64,000 nt of DNA, taken from positions 1 to 64,000 of the forward strand of contig NC_009417.2 in assembly GCF_000002875.2 (NCBI RefSeq), given 5' to 3'. Source of the DNA: Leishmania infantum JPCM5. Taxonomy: Eukaryota > Euglenozoa > Kinetoplastea > Trypanosomatida > Trypanosomatidae. The translations under genes were made by a program, and so were the position numbers. Under the pieces are notes generated by a model. That model did not search any database. It had not been told where the DNA came from and was given only the letters and a program-made list of their open reading frames with translations. This document shows positions 1 to 9,350 of this stretch, piece by piece (position 1 is the stretch's first letter; each line of letters begins with the position of its first letter).

Positions 1-588
1 CCTAACCCTAACCCTCACCCTAACCCTAACCCTCACCCTAACCCTAACCCTCACCCTAACCCTAACCCTAACCCTAACCCTAACCCTAACCCTAACCCTA
101 ACCCTAACCCTAACCCTAACCCTAACCCTAACCCTAACCCTAACCCTAACCCTAACCCTAACCAGTACACCAGTACACCAGTACACCAGTACACCAGTAC
201 ACCAGTACACCAGTACACCAGTACACCAGTACACCAGTACACCAGTACACCAGTACACCAGTACACCAGTACACCAGTACACCAGTACACCAGTACACCA
301 GTACACCAGTACACCAGTACACCAGTACACCAGTACACCAGTACACCCGAACCCTAGCCCTAACGCTAACCCTAAGCCTGGGGGTGGCGGTGACCCTAAC
401 CCTAGCCCTAACGAGGACACCAGTACACCAGTACACCAGTACACCAGTACACCAGTACACCAGTACACCAGTACACCAGTACACCAGTACACCAGTACAC
501 CAGTGCACCAGTACACCAGTACACCAGTACACCAGTACACCAGTACACCAGTACACCAGTACACCAGTACACCAGTACACCAGTACAC

Positions 589-649
589 CGTCACGCCCCC
601 GTCCTGTTGGAGAGGGTGTCGCTGTGCAAGGAATCAGTGGAGAAAAAAA
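589..649. repeat. LCTAS-like subtelomeric cassette, copy A
   Basis: A block of about 60 bp starting CGTCACGCCCCC and ending in GGAG followed by seven A's, placed between octamers (left) and CCCTAA hexamers (right). The core is GTGCAAGGAATCAGTGG. By position and conservation it corresponds to the Leishmania conserved telomere-associated sequence; this identification is from memory and not an alignment. Confidence 0.8.
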
Positions 650-724
650 CCCTAACCCTAACCCTAACCAGTACACCAGTACACCAGTACACCAGTACAC
701 CAGTACACCAGTACACCAGTACAC

Positions 725-785
725 CGTCACGCCCCCGTCCTGTTGGAGAGGGTGTCGCTGTGCAAGGAATCAGTGGAGAAAAAAA
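725..785. repeat. LCTAS-like subtelomeric cassette, copy B
   Basis: Appears base-for-base identical to the copy at 589, only 136 bp further in. It has the same left junction with octamers and the same A-run leading into CCCTAA. Confidence 0.8.
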
Positions 786-1060
786 CCCTAACCCTAACCC
801 TAACCCTAACCCTAACCCTAACCCTAACCCTAACCCTAACCCTAACCAGTACACCAGTACACCAGTACACCAGTACACCCGTACCCTAGTACTAACCCTC
901 ACCCTACACCCGTACACCAGTACACCAGTACACCAGTACACCAGTACACCAGTACACCAGTACACCAGTACACCAGTACACCAGTACACCAGTACACCAG
1001 TACACCAGTACACCAGTACACCAGTACACCAGTACACCAGTACACCAGTACACCTGTACA

Positions 1061-1097
1061 CCCTAACGCTGTGCATAAGAATCACCCTAGAAAAAAA
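1061..1097. repeat. Degenerate LCTAS-like cassette
   Basis: A shortened, mutated relative of the other cassettes. It keeps GCTGTGCA, AGAATCA and the terminal A-run followed by CCCTAA, but lacks the CGTCACGCCCCC half. It shows that old cassettes decay in place. Confidence 0.5.
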
Positions 1098-1475
1098 CCC
1101 TAACCCTAACCCTAACCCTAACCCTCACCCTAACCCTAACCCTAACCCTAACCCTAACCCTAACCAGTACACCAGTACACCAGTACACCAGTACACCAGT
1201 ACACCAGTACACCAGTACACCAGTACACCAGTACACCAGTACACCAGTACACCAGTACACCCAGTACACCAGTACACCAGTACACCAGTACACCAGTACA
1301 CCAGTACACCAGTACACCAGTACACCAGTACACCAGTACACCAGTACACCAGTACACCAGTACACCCTAACCCTAACCCTCACCCTAACCCTAACCAGTA
1401 CACCAGTACACCAGTACACCAGTACACCAGTACACCAGTACACCAGTACACCAGTACACCAGTACACCAGTACAC

Positions 1476-1536
1476 CGTCACGCCCCCGTCCTGTTGGAGA
1501 GGGTGTCGCTGTGCAAGGAATCAGTGGAGAAAAAAA
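1476..1536. repeat. LCTAS-like subtelomeric cassette, copy C
   Basis: Same sequence and junctions as the copies at 589 and 725. It is followed by the longest inner hexamer tract (to 1704), which is the richest in CCCTCA variants. Confidence 0.8.
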
Positions 1537-1721
1537 CCCTAACCCTAACCCTAACCCTAACCCTAACCCTAACCCTAACCCTAACCCTAACCCTAACCCT
1601 CACCCTAACCCTCACCCTCACCCTAACCCTAACCCTAACCCTAACCCTAACCCTAACCCTAACCCTAACCCTAACCCTAACCCTAACCCTAACCCTAACC
1701 CTAACCAGTACACCAGTACAC

Positions 1722-1783
1722 CGTCACGCCCCCGTCCTGTTGGAGAGGGTGTCGCTGTGCAAGGAATCAGTGGAGAGAAAAAA
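1722..1783. repeat. LCTAS-like subtelomeric cassette, copy D, innermost
   Basis: Same core as the other copies but with GGAGAGAAAAAACC at the end. It is followed by a broken hexamer (CTAGCCC) and then unique DNA. It marks the boundary between the telomeric repeats and single-copy sequence. Confidence 0.78.
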
Positions 1784-2437
1784 CCTAGCCCTGTGCTTGG
1801 CCTTACTCTCCTGCTCTTGTGCGGCGTCCTCGGCTTCGTCGAGTTGTATCAACGGCCACTTGGCCCTTCTTGTTGTTTAGTGCAATGTCTGAGCTGGAAG
1901 TTTTATCCAGCGCCTGGGCTACCGTCCGTCCTATGCAGAGAACCACATGCCATGTGCCGGGGAACGGAGCTGTAAGCAACTGTGCACCGATATGAAGTTT
2001 TGAAAGGAGTAGAGGGTAAAGAGATACGCCAACCACAAATGTGGGCGTGGCAGTAAGCGTCATGATGTGTGCAACTCAGAGAGCAAAAGACGTCGCGCGT
2101 GGTTACCTCTGCTGTCTAAACGTGGCTCGTTCTCAAGTCACTGGCATTACTCTTAAAGTGGTCTAGCGGACAGGATCGTGAGATGACCGGGGTGCTAGTC
2201 AACGGAAGCGACTGTACGCAATGGGTGCACCCATGTCCCCCAACACACCTCCATGTGGTCTACTACCCTTGTCACGCACGTCGGTTCTTTTGCTCAGTAC
2301 TTTGGATCATACGCGGTATCTGAAGAAACGTGAAGAAGAACGAGAGATTTTTTTAAAGGCACACACACATAGCAGGAGCCGCACATGCAGGCAGGGAGCA
2401 TCGCCCTTGCATACGGAAGAGGAAAAGAGAAGAGCAG
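1784..2437. other. Unique subtelomeric spacer, no gene seen
   Basis: Single-copy sequence between the repeat tract and the first gene. No repeat or convincing reading frame is visible. It is the 3' flank of the telomere-proximal gene, so its 3' UTR and the end of the transcription unit must lie here. Confidence 0.6.
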
Positions 2438-3016
2438 TCAAGGGCACCGTGGCTTTGAGTAGAGCATGCTCATGAGCCGTGCGAGTTTTTCGTCCGGCCT
2501 TAGTTGCTCCACGTGCACAAAGGTCGCAAAAGGTGGAAAGGTAACGTGCAGATTTGTGTGGACCGGAACTCTGGAGCGCAGCTCGGTGGGAACCCACAGT
2601 AAGTGCTTGTCCCTCTGCATCAGGGTTGAAAGGAATCGTGGCGACATAGAAGGGCATGCAACCACCCACTTAAGCATGGGTGCACTCACTTGCTCCAGTA
2701 TAAAGTCGCACACGGCACTCGGATCAGCGTTACGCAGCTCGCTCCGGTCAATTATATGGAAGATCTGTGCTGCATGCGCAGCAAAAAACGATTTGCCGCA
2801 GAATCTGTGCCAGACGTTTACCGGCGCCGTTCCGCGACGAAGACAAAGTCCGCTTTTCAGCGACAGGTTGTACGACATCCAGATGGGCAGGACGAGGCCG
2901 AGAGAGTCCGCAAAGTCGATGAGTTGATGCAGCACATGCCCGTCAGTTATGGTGGTCTGTGTGTCCACAAAAAGAAGCGCAGTGCGCCTCTCTTCAAGTG
3001 CACGAGCGCTGTCCAT
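2438..3016 (-). CDS. Conserved-looking hypothetical protein, 192 aa, telomere-proximal
   Basis: Last gene before the telomere. An upstream methionine would give 270 aa, but the extra 78 residues are low-complexity and run across the apparent polypyrimidine tract at 3074-3117. The methionine at 3016 (MDSARALEERR) lies about 55 nt after the candidate splice acceptor and is preferred. Early in the protein ALLFVDTQ begins an apparent alternation of beta strands and helices, and VVACPSM starts another strand. This is faintly like the isochorismatase-type alpha/beta fold (ALLVIDMQ), but the downstream Lys and Cys of that active site are not evident. No signal peptide or membrane segment is seen. 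Function unknown; the fold idea is a guess. Confidence 0.7.
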   Translation of the reverse strand: MDSARALEERRTALLFVDTQTTITDGHVLHQLIDFADSLGLVLPIWMSYNLSLKSGLCLRRGTAPVNVWHRFCGKSFFAAHAAQIFHIIDRSELRNADPSAVCDFILEQVSAPMLKWVVACPSMSPRFLSTLMQRDKHLLWVPTELRSRVPVHTNLHVTFPPFATFVHVEQLRPDEKLARLMSMLYSKPRCP

Positions 3017-3070
3017 GATGCAGTGGCTTTTCGTGCAGTGTGCGAAACGCACCGAACACGAACAAAGACG

Positions 3071-3117
3071 CTCGTAGAGAGAGAGGGAGAGAAGTGAGGG
3101 AGAAGGTAAGAAAGACA
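3071..3117 (-). promoter_or_regulatory. Polypyrimidine tract and candidate splice acceptor
   Basis: The plus strand is almost pure purine from 3074 to 3117, so the minus strand carries a long C/T tract. It is followed by the first AG at about 3071-3072, 55 nt before the chosen ATG at 3016. This is the standard layout for spliced-leader addition in trypanosomatids. Confidence 0.55.
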
Positions 3118-3380
3118 GCAACGGTGACGGAGTGGATCCTCCACGAAAACATGTCGTGGAGCGCGCCGTGTAAGAAAGGTGCTCCGGGCGGGGTTCCCCA
3201 TACGGGGCAAGCGAGATGTGCGGTGGTGACAGCACCGCGGCCTCTGGCATTCGGTTTCAGTTTCAACACAACCATCGTTACACGAGCCCCACTCACGCAT
3301 TCGCACACGGAGAGAACAAAAACAACGGCGAAGAGCCTACGGGCAACTGCATGCTCGCGCACCCACCCCCAGCCACTTCC

Positions 3381-5849
3381 TTACGGTGCTGTCCACTCCA
3401 GCGATCGGGGGAACTGCTCGTGATTCACAAAGGGAAGGTCCTGCAGGTCCTTCTCCGGGTGATGCTGCTGCATCTGCTGCACGGGGATCGGGTGCATGAG
3501 CCACGTCTGATCCTCCTCGAACGGGGTCTGATCAACCTTACCGGGCACCTGCTGCATCGGCCACAACTTGTTGACATTGTACACCGGAGCCGGCTCGTCT
3601 TGGAGCGCTAGCTGCTTGTCCAGGTATTTGGCGGTGTAGGCGATCCAGTTGTCGCTTGCAGGCGACTGCTGCGGCGTCGCGGGGAAGCGCGAGGTTGGGG
3701 TGTAATACTCATGCGGGAACTTGTGCGCATTTGCCGGAAGGCTGGGAATGTCGCCGATGGCGCTGACCGCCTGCTCACCCAGCGTTCGCGCCAGCAAGGC
3801 GTCCGTTGCGGCCTGAGGCCGAAGCTGAGGATGTATGATACGCCGCGGACGCGTCGCGCTCGCCGGCACGCTCACAGCCGCGAGCGACGACAGATCCGCA
3901 ACTGAACCATCAACGCTGTTGCAGGCACGCAGGTCCCCCTCACTGCAGCCCAGGCGATCGGCGATGGACGTCCAGGTGTCGCCGTCAAACGTAGGTTCGA
4001 ATGCCGCAAACGAGGACTCTGTCAAGGCGGCCGTGGCCGTGTGTGGCACAACCAACTCCTTCACTGCCGGATCGAAAGCGCCGTCGCCGGACTCTGCCGC
4101 GGAAATGTAGGTGAGAGCGGCCGCGCCGTTTGCCTGCTGCAGCTCCTCGACGGAGCAGCCGAGCACCTCCGCCGCCCTCCGCCAAGACGTGATGGCCGGC
4201 TTGCCGTCGCCTTGCTGCAGTGGCAGGACCGACGGCGTGGTGCTGAAGCTGGTCAAGCGCCGCGTCGCACTTCCAGGGACGCTCACTGCAACGCCCGCAG
4301 CCACCTCCTCCATCGTGTCATTGGCAGCCCTCAGCTCCAACTCGGAGCACCCGAGTCGCTTGGCGAGCGATGCCCAGCTATCGCCCTCTCGGGCCAGTTC
4401 GACGCTCAGATAATCCACTGGCGCGCTCTGCCAGTCGAGTGCAAAGGAGAAGAGTCGGTGGTGCTCGTGCGACGGCTTCGTCTCCGGGTCGTGCTCGGTT
4501 GGAAAGACGGCGCTGTCGTGCACGACGTTGCGTTTGTACGTTGTGTGAAACTCGCAGCTTGTCTGGCGGTGCAACCAGTGACGGATGCCGTAGATCCGCT
4601 GCTCGAACTCGGTGCTCTGAAACGGCATTTTCACCACCACGACACGGAAGTACTTGCGAAATTCATAGTGCGCCGTGGACATCTCCAGCTCGGTGAAGGA
4701 AGTGTCCGAGGAAGACGTCCAGAACTCGGCCATCCGGGTCCACGGCTCCATCTTCTCCACGTGCGGCCACGACACATTGGCATCGTAGATGTTCGACGTA
4801 CCCGGAATGGGAACATTGGCGCGGTTGATGAGGCTCACACACTGCTCCTCCAGCCGGACCAACTCGGTGCGCAAAAAGTGCGCCACCTCCTCTGCATCGT
4901 AGCGGTCAGGGCCGCCAAAGGGCCCCTTCAACGAAGCATTAAAAGCCGCCACCAGCTCCGGGTCAACGGCGCCACCGGTCGACAAGCTTTCAAGGCTCGC
5001 GCGCACGCTCTTGAGTTTTTCTTCCACCACCTGGCGTCCCACATCCTTGAGAAACATCACGACGTCGTCGGCAAGTTTCATCACGTGATGGTCCCAGAAC
5101 CCCTCCAGCACGATGCGATACGTCACTTCCGACGCACTGATGCCGGTATCGTTCGTGTTCTCGAAAACGAAGCGCTTGTTGCGCGCCTTGGCCACCTCGT
5201 ACTCGTACCAGTCCTCCGTGTTCCATCGAAAGGGGAAAGTAGAGCGCTCAGCTGGAATCTTGCCCGCGCATGGCAGGGGCTCCTCTAGACGACCGACATC
5301 CCGCTGCACCTCGAGCGGACTCAGCACCTTGGCGTGATGCAGACGCTCGGCAACGGCGCGAGTCATGATCGTTTCGCGTGTTGGGTTTACCACGGCCGTC
5401 TCGGCGGTGTTCATCTTTGTCAAGAATGCCTCACGGAAGGGAAACCCCTTGGCGCCCTTTCCCCGCGACGATTGTGGTGCGTAGCGGCTAAATTTGCGCA
5501 GCTGCTCAACATAGTCGCGCCCTTTGGAATCGAACTCGTTGTAAGGGCGAAAACGGTATGCGTTGGCCGGTGCGCTGGCACTCCATGGCCGAAAGTCGCC
5601 GAGGTGGTGCGTCATGGACGTGCATACGTACCAGCTATCGACGTACTGATCCTCCGGGACGTCGGGCCGCACTAAATTGCCGCGGATGGAAACAGGAAAT
5701 TTGTCGTCGATGGGGTCGATGAACTCGTTGGTCTTGGTGCTATTCATGTTTTGTGGGGCTGCCACGGGCGCCGGCCCGTCGAACTTTGGCATCTGCGACG
5801 GTATGCGATACCGCGACCAGTAGTAGCGTGCCACTGTGCTGCGCCTCAT
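3381..5849 (-). CDS. LysM-repeat protein, probably mitochondrial, 822 aa
   Basis: The N-terminus (MRRSTVARYYWSRYR) is rich in Arg, Ser and Tyr with no acidic residues, a typical mitochondrial presequence. Residues 30-480 are a long unrecognised region. Three LysM-like modules follow at about 483-535, 550-600 and 615-665. Each has a G/DSWxSLAxRLGCSExxLRxxN-type core ending in a Val-rich strand (VAVSVPGSA, KELVVPH, VAVSVPASA). The remaining 150 residues are Pro/Gln rich. LysM domains usually bind N-acetylglucosamine polymers, but eukaryotic intracellular LysM proteins use them for other contacts. A trypanosomatid-specific mitoribosome or mitochondrial assembly role is plausible but unproven. 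The frame on the opposite strand at 4041-5288 is a GC-driven shadow. Confidence 0.85.
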   Translation of the reverse strand: MRRSTVARYYWSRYRIPSQMPKFDGPAPVAAPQNMNSTKTNEFIDPIDDKFPVSIRGNLVRPDVPEDQYVDSWYVCTSMTHHLGDFRPWSASAPANAYRFRPYNEFDSKGRDYVEQLRKFSRYAPQSSRGKGAKGFPFREAFLTKMNTAETAVVNPTRETIMTRAVAERLHHAKVLSPLEVQRDVGRLEEPLPCAGKIPAERSTFPFRWNTEDWYEYEVAKARNKRFVFENTNDTGISASEVTYRIVLEGFWDHHVMKLADDVVMFLKDVGRQVVEEKLKSVRASLESLSTGGAVDPELVAAFNASLKGPFGGPDRYDAEEVAHFLRTELVRLEEQCVSLINRANVPIPGTSNIYDANVSWPHVEKMEPWTRMAEFWTSSSDTSFTELEMSTAHYEFRKYFRVVVVKMPFQSTEFEQRIYGIRHWLHRQTSCEFHTTYKRNVVHDSAVFPTEHDPETKPSHEHHRLFSFALDWQSAPVDYLSVELAREGDSWASLAKRLGCSELELRAANDTMEEVAAGVAVSVPGSATRRLTSFSTTPSVLPLQQGDGKPAITSWRRAAEVLGCSVEELQQANGAAALTYISAAESGDGAFDPAVKELVVPHTATAALTESSFAAFEPTFDGDTWTSIADRLGCSEGDLRACNSVDGSVADLSSLAAVSVPASATRPRRIIHPQLRPQAATDALLARTLGEQAVSAIGDIPSLPANAHKFPHEYYTPTSRFPATPQQSPASDNWIAYTAKYLDKQLALQDEPAPVYNVNKLWPMQQVPGKVDQTPFEEDQTWLMHPIPVQQMQQHHPEKDLQDLPFVNHEQFPRSLEWTAP

Positions 5850-6384
5850 CGCTGCAGGCAGAGAGGTCGATCAAAGAAGAGTGGAATCGCGAGAGCGAGA
5901 AGGGGAAAAAGAAAGGGTCACTCTACTCGTGCGAGCGAGCCGGTGGCGAGGAGTGTCACCGTGGCACGTTTTCGTGTGTTTTTTTTTCCCTCTCTCTGGC
6001 TCGTACGTGCGGAGCGCCCTGCACATCTGCGTCCAAGGAGAGATAATAAAGGAAAGCAAAGAGAGTGCAATGGGGATGGCGAAGCATAACGGGGGCCATA
6101 CAAGTGGGCGATAAGGCCGGAAAAAAAAAGCCGCGGAGCCCGACGCACAAGATGGATACCACAGGTCGCGCAGAATGAGGCGACAGGTTTTTCTTTTTCG
6201 TGAAGGAAATATTGCGCCCACGCCCATGCAAAAAAAAAGGTCCGTGACAACTGTGCGTGGTACCGAGGGCCCATTGAAGAGCTGAAGCATGCGCACGGAG
6301 TCCAGAGTGTGGTTACGTGGAGTAGAGGACGCATACGGGCAAACTCAAGCACAAGCAGTGAAATATTGTGCTGTCGCACTTGTT
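5850..6384. other. Spacer with purine-rich and poly-A/T runs
   Basis: No gene seen. The plus strand is purine-rich at about 5873-5925, a likely polypyrimidine tract for the LysM gene. A T-run lies at about 5980 and an A-run at about 6120-6130. Confidence 0.5.
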
Positions 6385-6714
6385 CTACGGTGCTGGTGCC
6401 ACGGCAAACGGGTTGCTTGTATCATCCACCATCCACCCGTACTGGCGAATGAGTTCCTCCTTTCCGCGGCAGCTCACAGTACTGACAGGCGCGTGCAGCG
6501 CCTGCTTACTGGCTGCGCTGGCGACATCCGGCAGCACGGCAAACCAGAGCAGCCCTTCGCTGATGCCGCGGATGAGGGCCACCTTTCTATTCCGCAGGCT
6601 TTTCGTGAAGTGAACAATCTGCCCGGGCTGGAAACCGTAGACGTTCTCAGCGCTAATGTCGAGAACGATGGTGTCGCCCGAGATGGTTGTTGCGGTGGCC
6701 GACACCTCGCCCAT
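6385..6714 (-). CDS. Small hypothetical protein, 109 aa
   Basis: Short frame with normal soluble-protein composition: beta-strand-like stretches (DTIVLDIS, GQIVHFTKS) then RNRKVALIRG, LLWFAVLPD, and a C-terminal RQYGWMVDD. The start follows a spacer with purine runs on the plus strand (about 6885-6960), as expected for a trans-spliced minus-strand gene. The competing frame at 6474-6845 on the same strand has poor composition (Ser/Arg/Pro rich). I do not recognise a family. Size and strand pattern would suit a small beta-barrel or SH3-like protein, which is only an impression. Confidence 0.65.
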   Translation of the reverse strand: MGEVSATATTISGDTIVLDISAENVYGFQPGQIVHFTKSLRNRKVALIRGISEGLLWFAVLPDVASAASKQALHAPVSTVSCRGKEELIRQYGWMVDDTSNPFAVAPAP

Positions 6715-7307
6715 TGTGTATGCATTTGTAGGTGCGAAAGCAGGTGACCGACAGCCACAGACGCCGGACCGGGTGCCGACAGAAACCAGCGCACAGCGTC
6801 CGCTTTCGATGGCGAGATAAAGAGGTATCTATACCCTTGTCGCAAATGGAGTCCTGCATCTCAGTCGCGAGAAATGACACGCACGTAAGCGCAAGAGAAA
6901 GACGTCAGACGATGGTGATGAGTAGTACAGTGAGTACACGACGGAGACAAAGAAGAGAGTGAGTAATTGCATGAGCTGCAAAAAGAGCAGAGGAAGACGC
7001 CGCGTCTGTCGCCGCCGCCCTTACACCCACTCTGACCTTATTGATTGCATGCGTATCTGCGCATCCGTTGGACACACGGAGACACTAACTACGCGTGCAA
7101 TCTCGTATCACGTCACCTGCTTGTGGTAGAAAACAAGCTATGCAGCTCTTTTTTATATATTACCGTTCTTCTATTTGTTCTGCTCTATTCCATCAACTAG
7201 GAGAGCACGGGCGGCGACGCGATGTCCACACCGCGTGGCAGCGGCAAGCCTGCCATGCAGTGGGAAAAGGGACAGAAACATAACCTGCCCGCCCGACCCT
7301 GCGTGGT
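6715..7307. other. Spacer, no gene seen
   Basis: Contains a purine-rich stretch at about 6890-6960 (candidate splice region of the small gene below it) and a short AT-rich patch at about 7148-7170. No repeat recognised. Confidence 0.5.
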
Positions 7308-8978
7308 TTACGGAGCGCCGCCAAGAAGGTGGGGTGGTGATCGGTAAGAGGCGCAGTCCGGATCGAAGCACTTTTGCACAAACGTCATTCGCACCGTATC
7401 CACCACAAGGTAGACGTTATTGGATTTGTGCTCACGGCCGATATTTTGGCAATAGCGCGTTCCACGTACAGAAAAGCTGAGAAACCGGCCGTGGAGACTG
7501 TGCGGCTGGGCCACTGTGCATGCGCGATTCGCAACCTGCGAGTACGCCTTCTGCAAGCTTGAGGTAAGCAGGGCGATGTCGACGTTCAGTGAGACGGTGT
7601 GCAGCGTTGCCGGGACAGTCCCCTCACTCAGGCTCGCCGGCAGCGCACACGCTCGCGTGTTCTTGGGAGCATCAATCTCTTCCGTGAGCTTGATGAGGGA
7701 AACGGGTGCAACGTCCTTTGCGAAACGATGTCCGATCAAGGTGCTCAGAAAAACATCCAAAGATATCGACGCGGTGTCGGCAGAGTTCGAAAAGTGTTCA
7801 ACACAGGAGCCAGCAACGTAATGACGATACGGCAGCAAAACACTCTGCTTGCCCAGCTTACAGCTACCGACGCAACGCATCATTCGGTTCTTGGAGTAGA
7901 CAGCCTCGTCAATCACGCAACGCCGCGGGAGGTAGGGGAAGGTGTTACGGGGATAATCAGGTGGTAGCGCGCGAAACACCGGATACCATGCAGGGGGCTT
8001 GTGAAAGAAGAGGGCGCCGTGCAGTTGAGAATCGTGCGCGGCTCGCTCGCTCACGTGCGCCACAAAGTCGCGCACAAACACCTTCACAGAGTTTGTGGAC
8101 TCGAACATGCGGCCGTGCAGCTTGAGAATGTAGTGTTGTGAGAATTTTGTCGCCGCGCCAGAGAGAGGCAGAGACTCCAGCACCCAGACATCTGCAAAGA
8201 CGCTTCCTGGTCCCTCGACTTCGAGTCGTGGAGGAACCCACGAGGGGTGCCGATCGCGCACAAAGGAGTCCAGTGCGCTGAGCAACACGTCGCACGTGTT
8301 ACGATTATCCGGCTCGATATGACAGTCTAATCCACATACGTCAGTCGGCTCACGCGCCGCGAGCCGACGCAGTTCCTGATACCGGCTCTGGCAACATTGA
8401 AAGGCGATGCGTCGGATGCCGCTGACGTCCTCCTCCACCTGCACGAGCGAGTCGGTTTCCTCCACAGAGGATGACGTCGAGTCGTCGTCGACCGCGATAA
8501 CATGCTGCAGTGCCGTATGATTAGTCTCTCTCTCCACGTCCAGGTAGAGATGACACGGACCTCCCTCGCGAATAATCTCGTATAGGTGCAGCTGGCGGGA
8601 ATCAATTCGTGACAAGATGGACCGCACACCGTCGAGTGTGGAGGCAAGAAACATGCGACTCTGCTGCGACAGTGGTGTAGCACCGTAGAGGAGGGAGAAG
8701 TCCTCGCGCACTCGCTTCCGCTGGGCGGCGAGGACGTTGGGGGGCTCTTGCCGCCGCTGGAATAAGTTGGTGGGCGCATGACGAGACAGGAGGCGTGATA
8801 CCTCGCTTGCTGGCGGGAACTCGATGGAGAAGCAGAGCCAATGCGGTGCCCTCGAGGATCCGCCATGGCAGCCGCCCCCGGCCTTGTCCACAAAATCAAA
8901 CAGCTGTTGTTGAACGGGAAAAAGCCGACACTCGCTGGGGTCAAACTGCTCTTCAAACGTGTCCTTGCACCATAACAT
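7308..8978 (-). CDS. PrimPol-like primase-polymerase (archaeo-eukaryotic primase family), 556 aa
   Basis: All landmarks of eukaryotic PrimPol occur in order. The first metal motif is HLYLDVE with D147 and E149. The nucleotide-binding motif KFSQHYILKLHG has S280 and H282. The third metal residue lies in VIDEAVYSKNRMMR (D357), matching the vertebrate VYTKNRNFR region. A C-terminal zinc knuckle follows (C510, H517, C537, C542; CFDPDC). PrimPols reprime and bypass lesions at stalled forks. Trypanosomatids have two divergent forms (PPL1 and PPL2) acting in the nucleus and possibly mitochondrion; I cannot say which this is. A 45-residue acidic insert (about 160-190) separates the first motif from the next. 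The length is close to human PrimPol. Confidence 0.88.
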   Translation of the reverse strand: MLWCKDTFEEQFDPSECRLFPVQQQLFDFVDKAGGGCHGGSSRAPHWLCFSIEFPPASEVSRLLSRHAPTNLFQRRQEPPNVLAAQRKRVREDFSLLYGATPLSQQSRMFLASTLDGVRSILSRIDSRQLHLYEIIREGGPCHLYLDVERETNHTALQHVIAVDDDSTSSSVEETDSLVQVEEDVSGIRRIAFQCCQSRYQELRRLAAREPTDVCGLDCHIEPDNRNTCDVLLSALDSFVRDRHPSWVPPRLEVEGPGSVFADVWVLESLPLSGAATKFSQHYILKLHGRMFESTNSVKVFVRDFVAHVSERAAHDSQLHGALFFHKPPAWYPVFRALPPDYPRNTFPYLPRRCVIDEAVYSKNRMMRCVGSCKLGKQSVLLPYRHYVAGSCVEHFSNSADTASISLDVFLSTLIGHRFAKDVAPVSLIKLTEEIDAPKNTRACALPASLSEGTVPATLHTVSLNVDIALLTSSLQKAYSQVANRACTVAQPHSLHGRFLSFSVRGTRYCQNIGREHKSNNVYLVVDTVRMTFVQKCFDPDCASYRSPPHLLGGAP

Positions 8979-9350
8979 TCAAGAAGAGAAAGCCCCGCCT
9001 TCAGGTCTGTATCTGTCAAAGACACGAAAAACGCAACAAAAACGGACCATAGGACAAAACACGAAACCCCCAAGGGCAACACCGGAGCACAACAAGTGGA
9101 AGACGCAGAGAAAGAGATGGGTGGGCGAGGAAGCAAAGGAATTCACCGCAGCGAACCAGGAAGAGAGCACCGGCAGTCTACGTTCGCCGCCCTGCGACAA
9201 CACGTGCTAAAACTAAAGCGGACTCGCATCCCTATATGCGGCATACCCGCACGAGCCCTGTTATGTAGCAAACGCGTCATACCCAACAACAGCCAGCGAA
9301 AGAAAAAAATAAATTCTTTTTCTTTACTCTTTACGCACAAACAATTGATG
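8979..9350. other. Spacer upstream of the PrimPol-like gene
   Basis: Purine-rich patches at about 8983-8995 and 9097-9140 on the plus strand are candidate polypyrimidine tracts for the gene at 7308. An A/T-rich patch lies at about 9300-9330 next to repeat R1 copy 1. Confidence 0.45.

Larger units (their letters stand above)
162..1721. repeat. CCAGTACA octamer arrays, eight blocks
   Basis: Tandem 8-bp units CCAGTACA fill 162-346, 420-588, 668-724, 846-878, 917-1053, 1164-1366, 1395-1475 and 1705-1721. The unit contains the palindrome GTAC. Phase is kept almost perfectly; one extra C at about 1260 is the only slip seen inside a long block. Entry from hexamers is nearly always through a shared CC (CCCTAACCAGTACA), and exit into the cassettes is always at CACC-GTCACG. 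The 8-bp period gives open frames of eight repeating codons on both strands, which are artefacts. Confidence 0.93.
1..1783. repeat. Composite telomere and telomere-associated repeat tract
   Basis: The window starts in C-rich CCCTAA hexamers, as expected for the 5' strand of a left chromosome end, with scattered CCCTCA variants. Pure hexamer stretches lie at about 1-161, 650-667, 786-845, 1098-1163, 1366-1394 and 1537-1704. Between them are CCAGTACA octamer arrays and 60-bp cassettes. The order away from the end is hexamers, octamers, cassette, hexamers, octamers, cassette. A degenerate stretch at 347-419 mixes CCCTAG and CTAACG variants. Unique DNA begins at about 1784. The layout fits Leishmania telomere ends as I know them; the species cannot be fixed from this alone. 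Confidence 0.95.

Noticed and set aside
162..1721. Regularly spaced repeats resembling a CRISPR array
   Set aside because: Units are contiguous tandem octamers without spacers, in a eukaryotic telomere.
51..1975. Long open frames with repeating TSTPVHQY or YWCTGVLV codons and NPNPNP or TLTLTL repeats
   Set aside because: They are direct translations of the 8-bp and 6-bp tandem repeats, open in many frames on both strands, with no real start context.
4041..5288. 415-aa plus-strand frame antisense to the LysM gene
   Set aside because: High GC at third positions keeps antisense frames open. Composition is Arg/His/Leu rich and the sense frame has clear domains.
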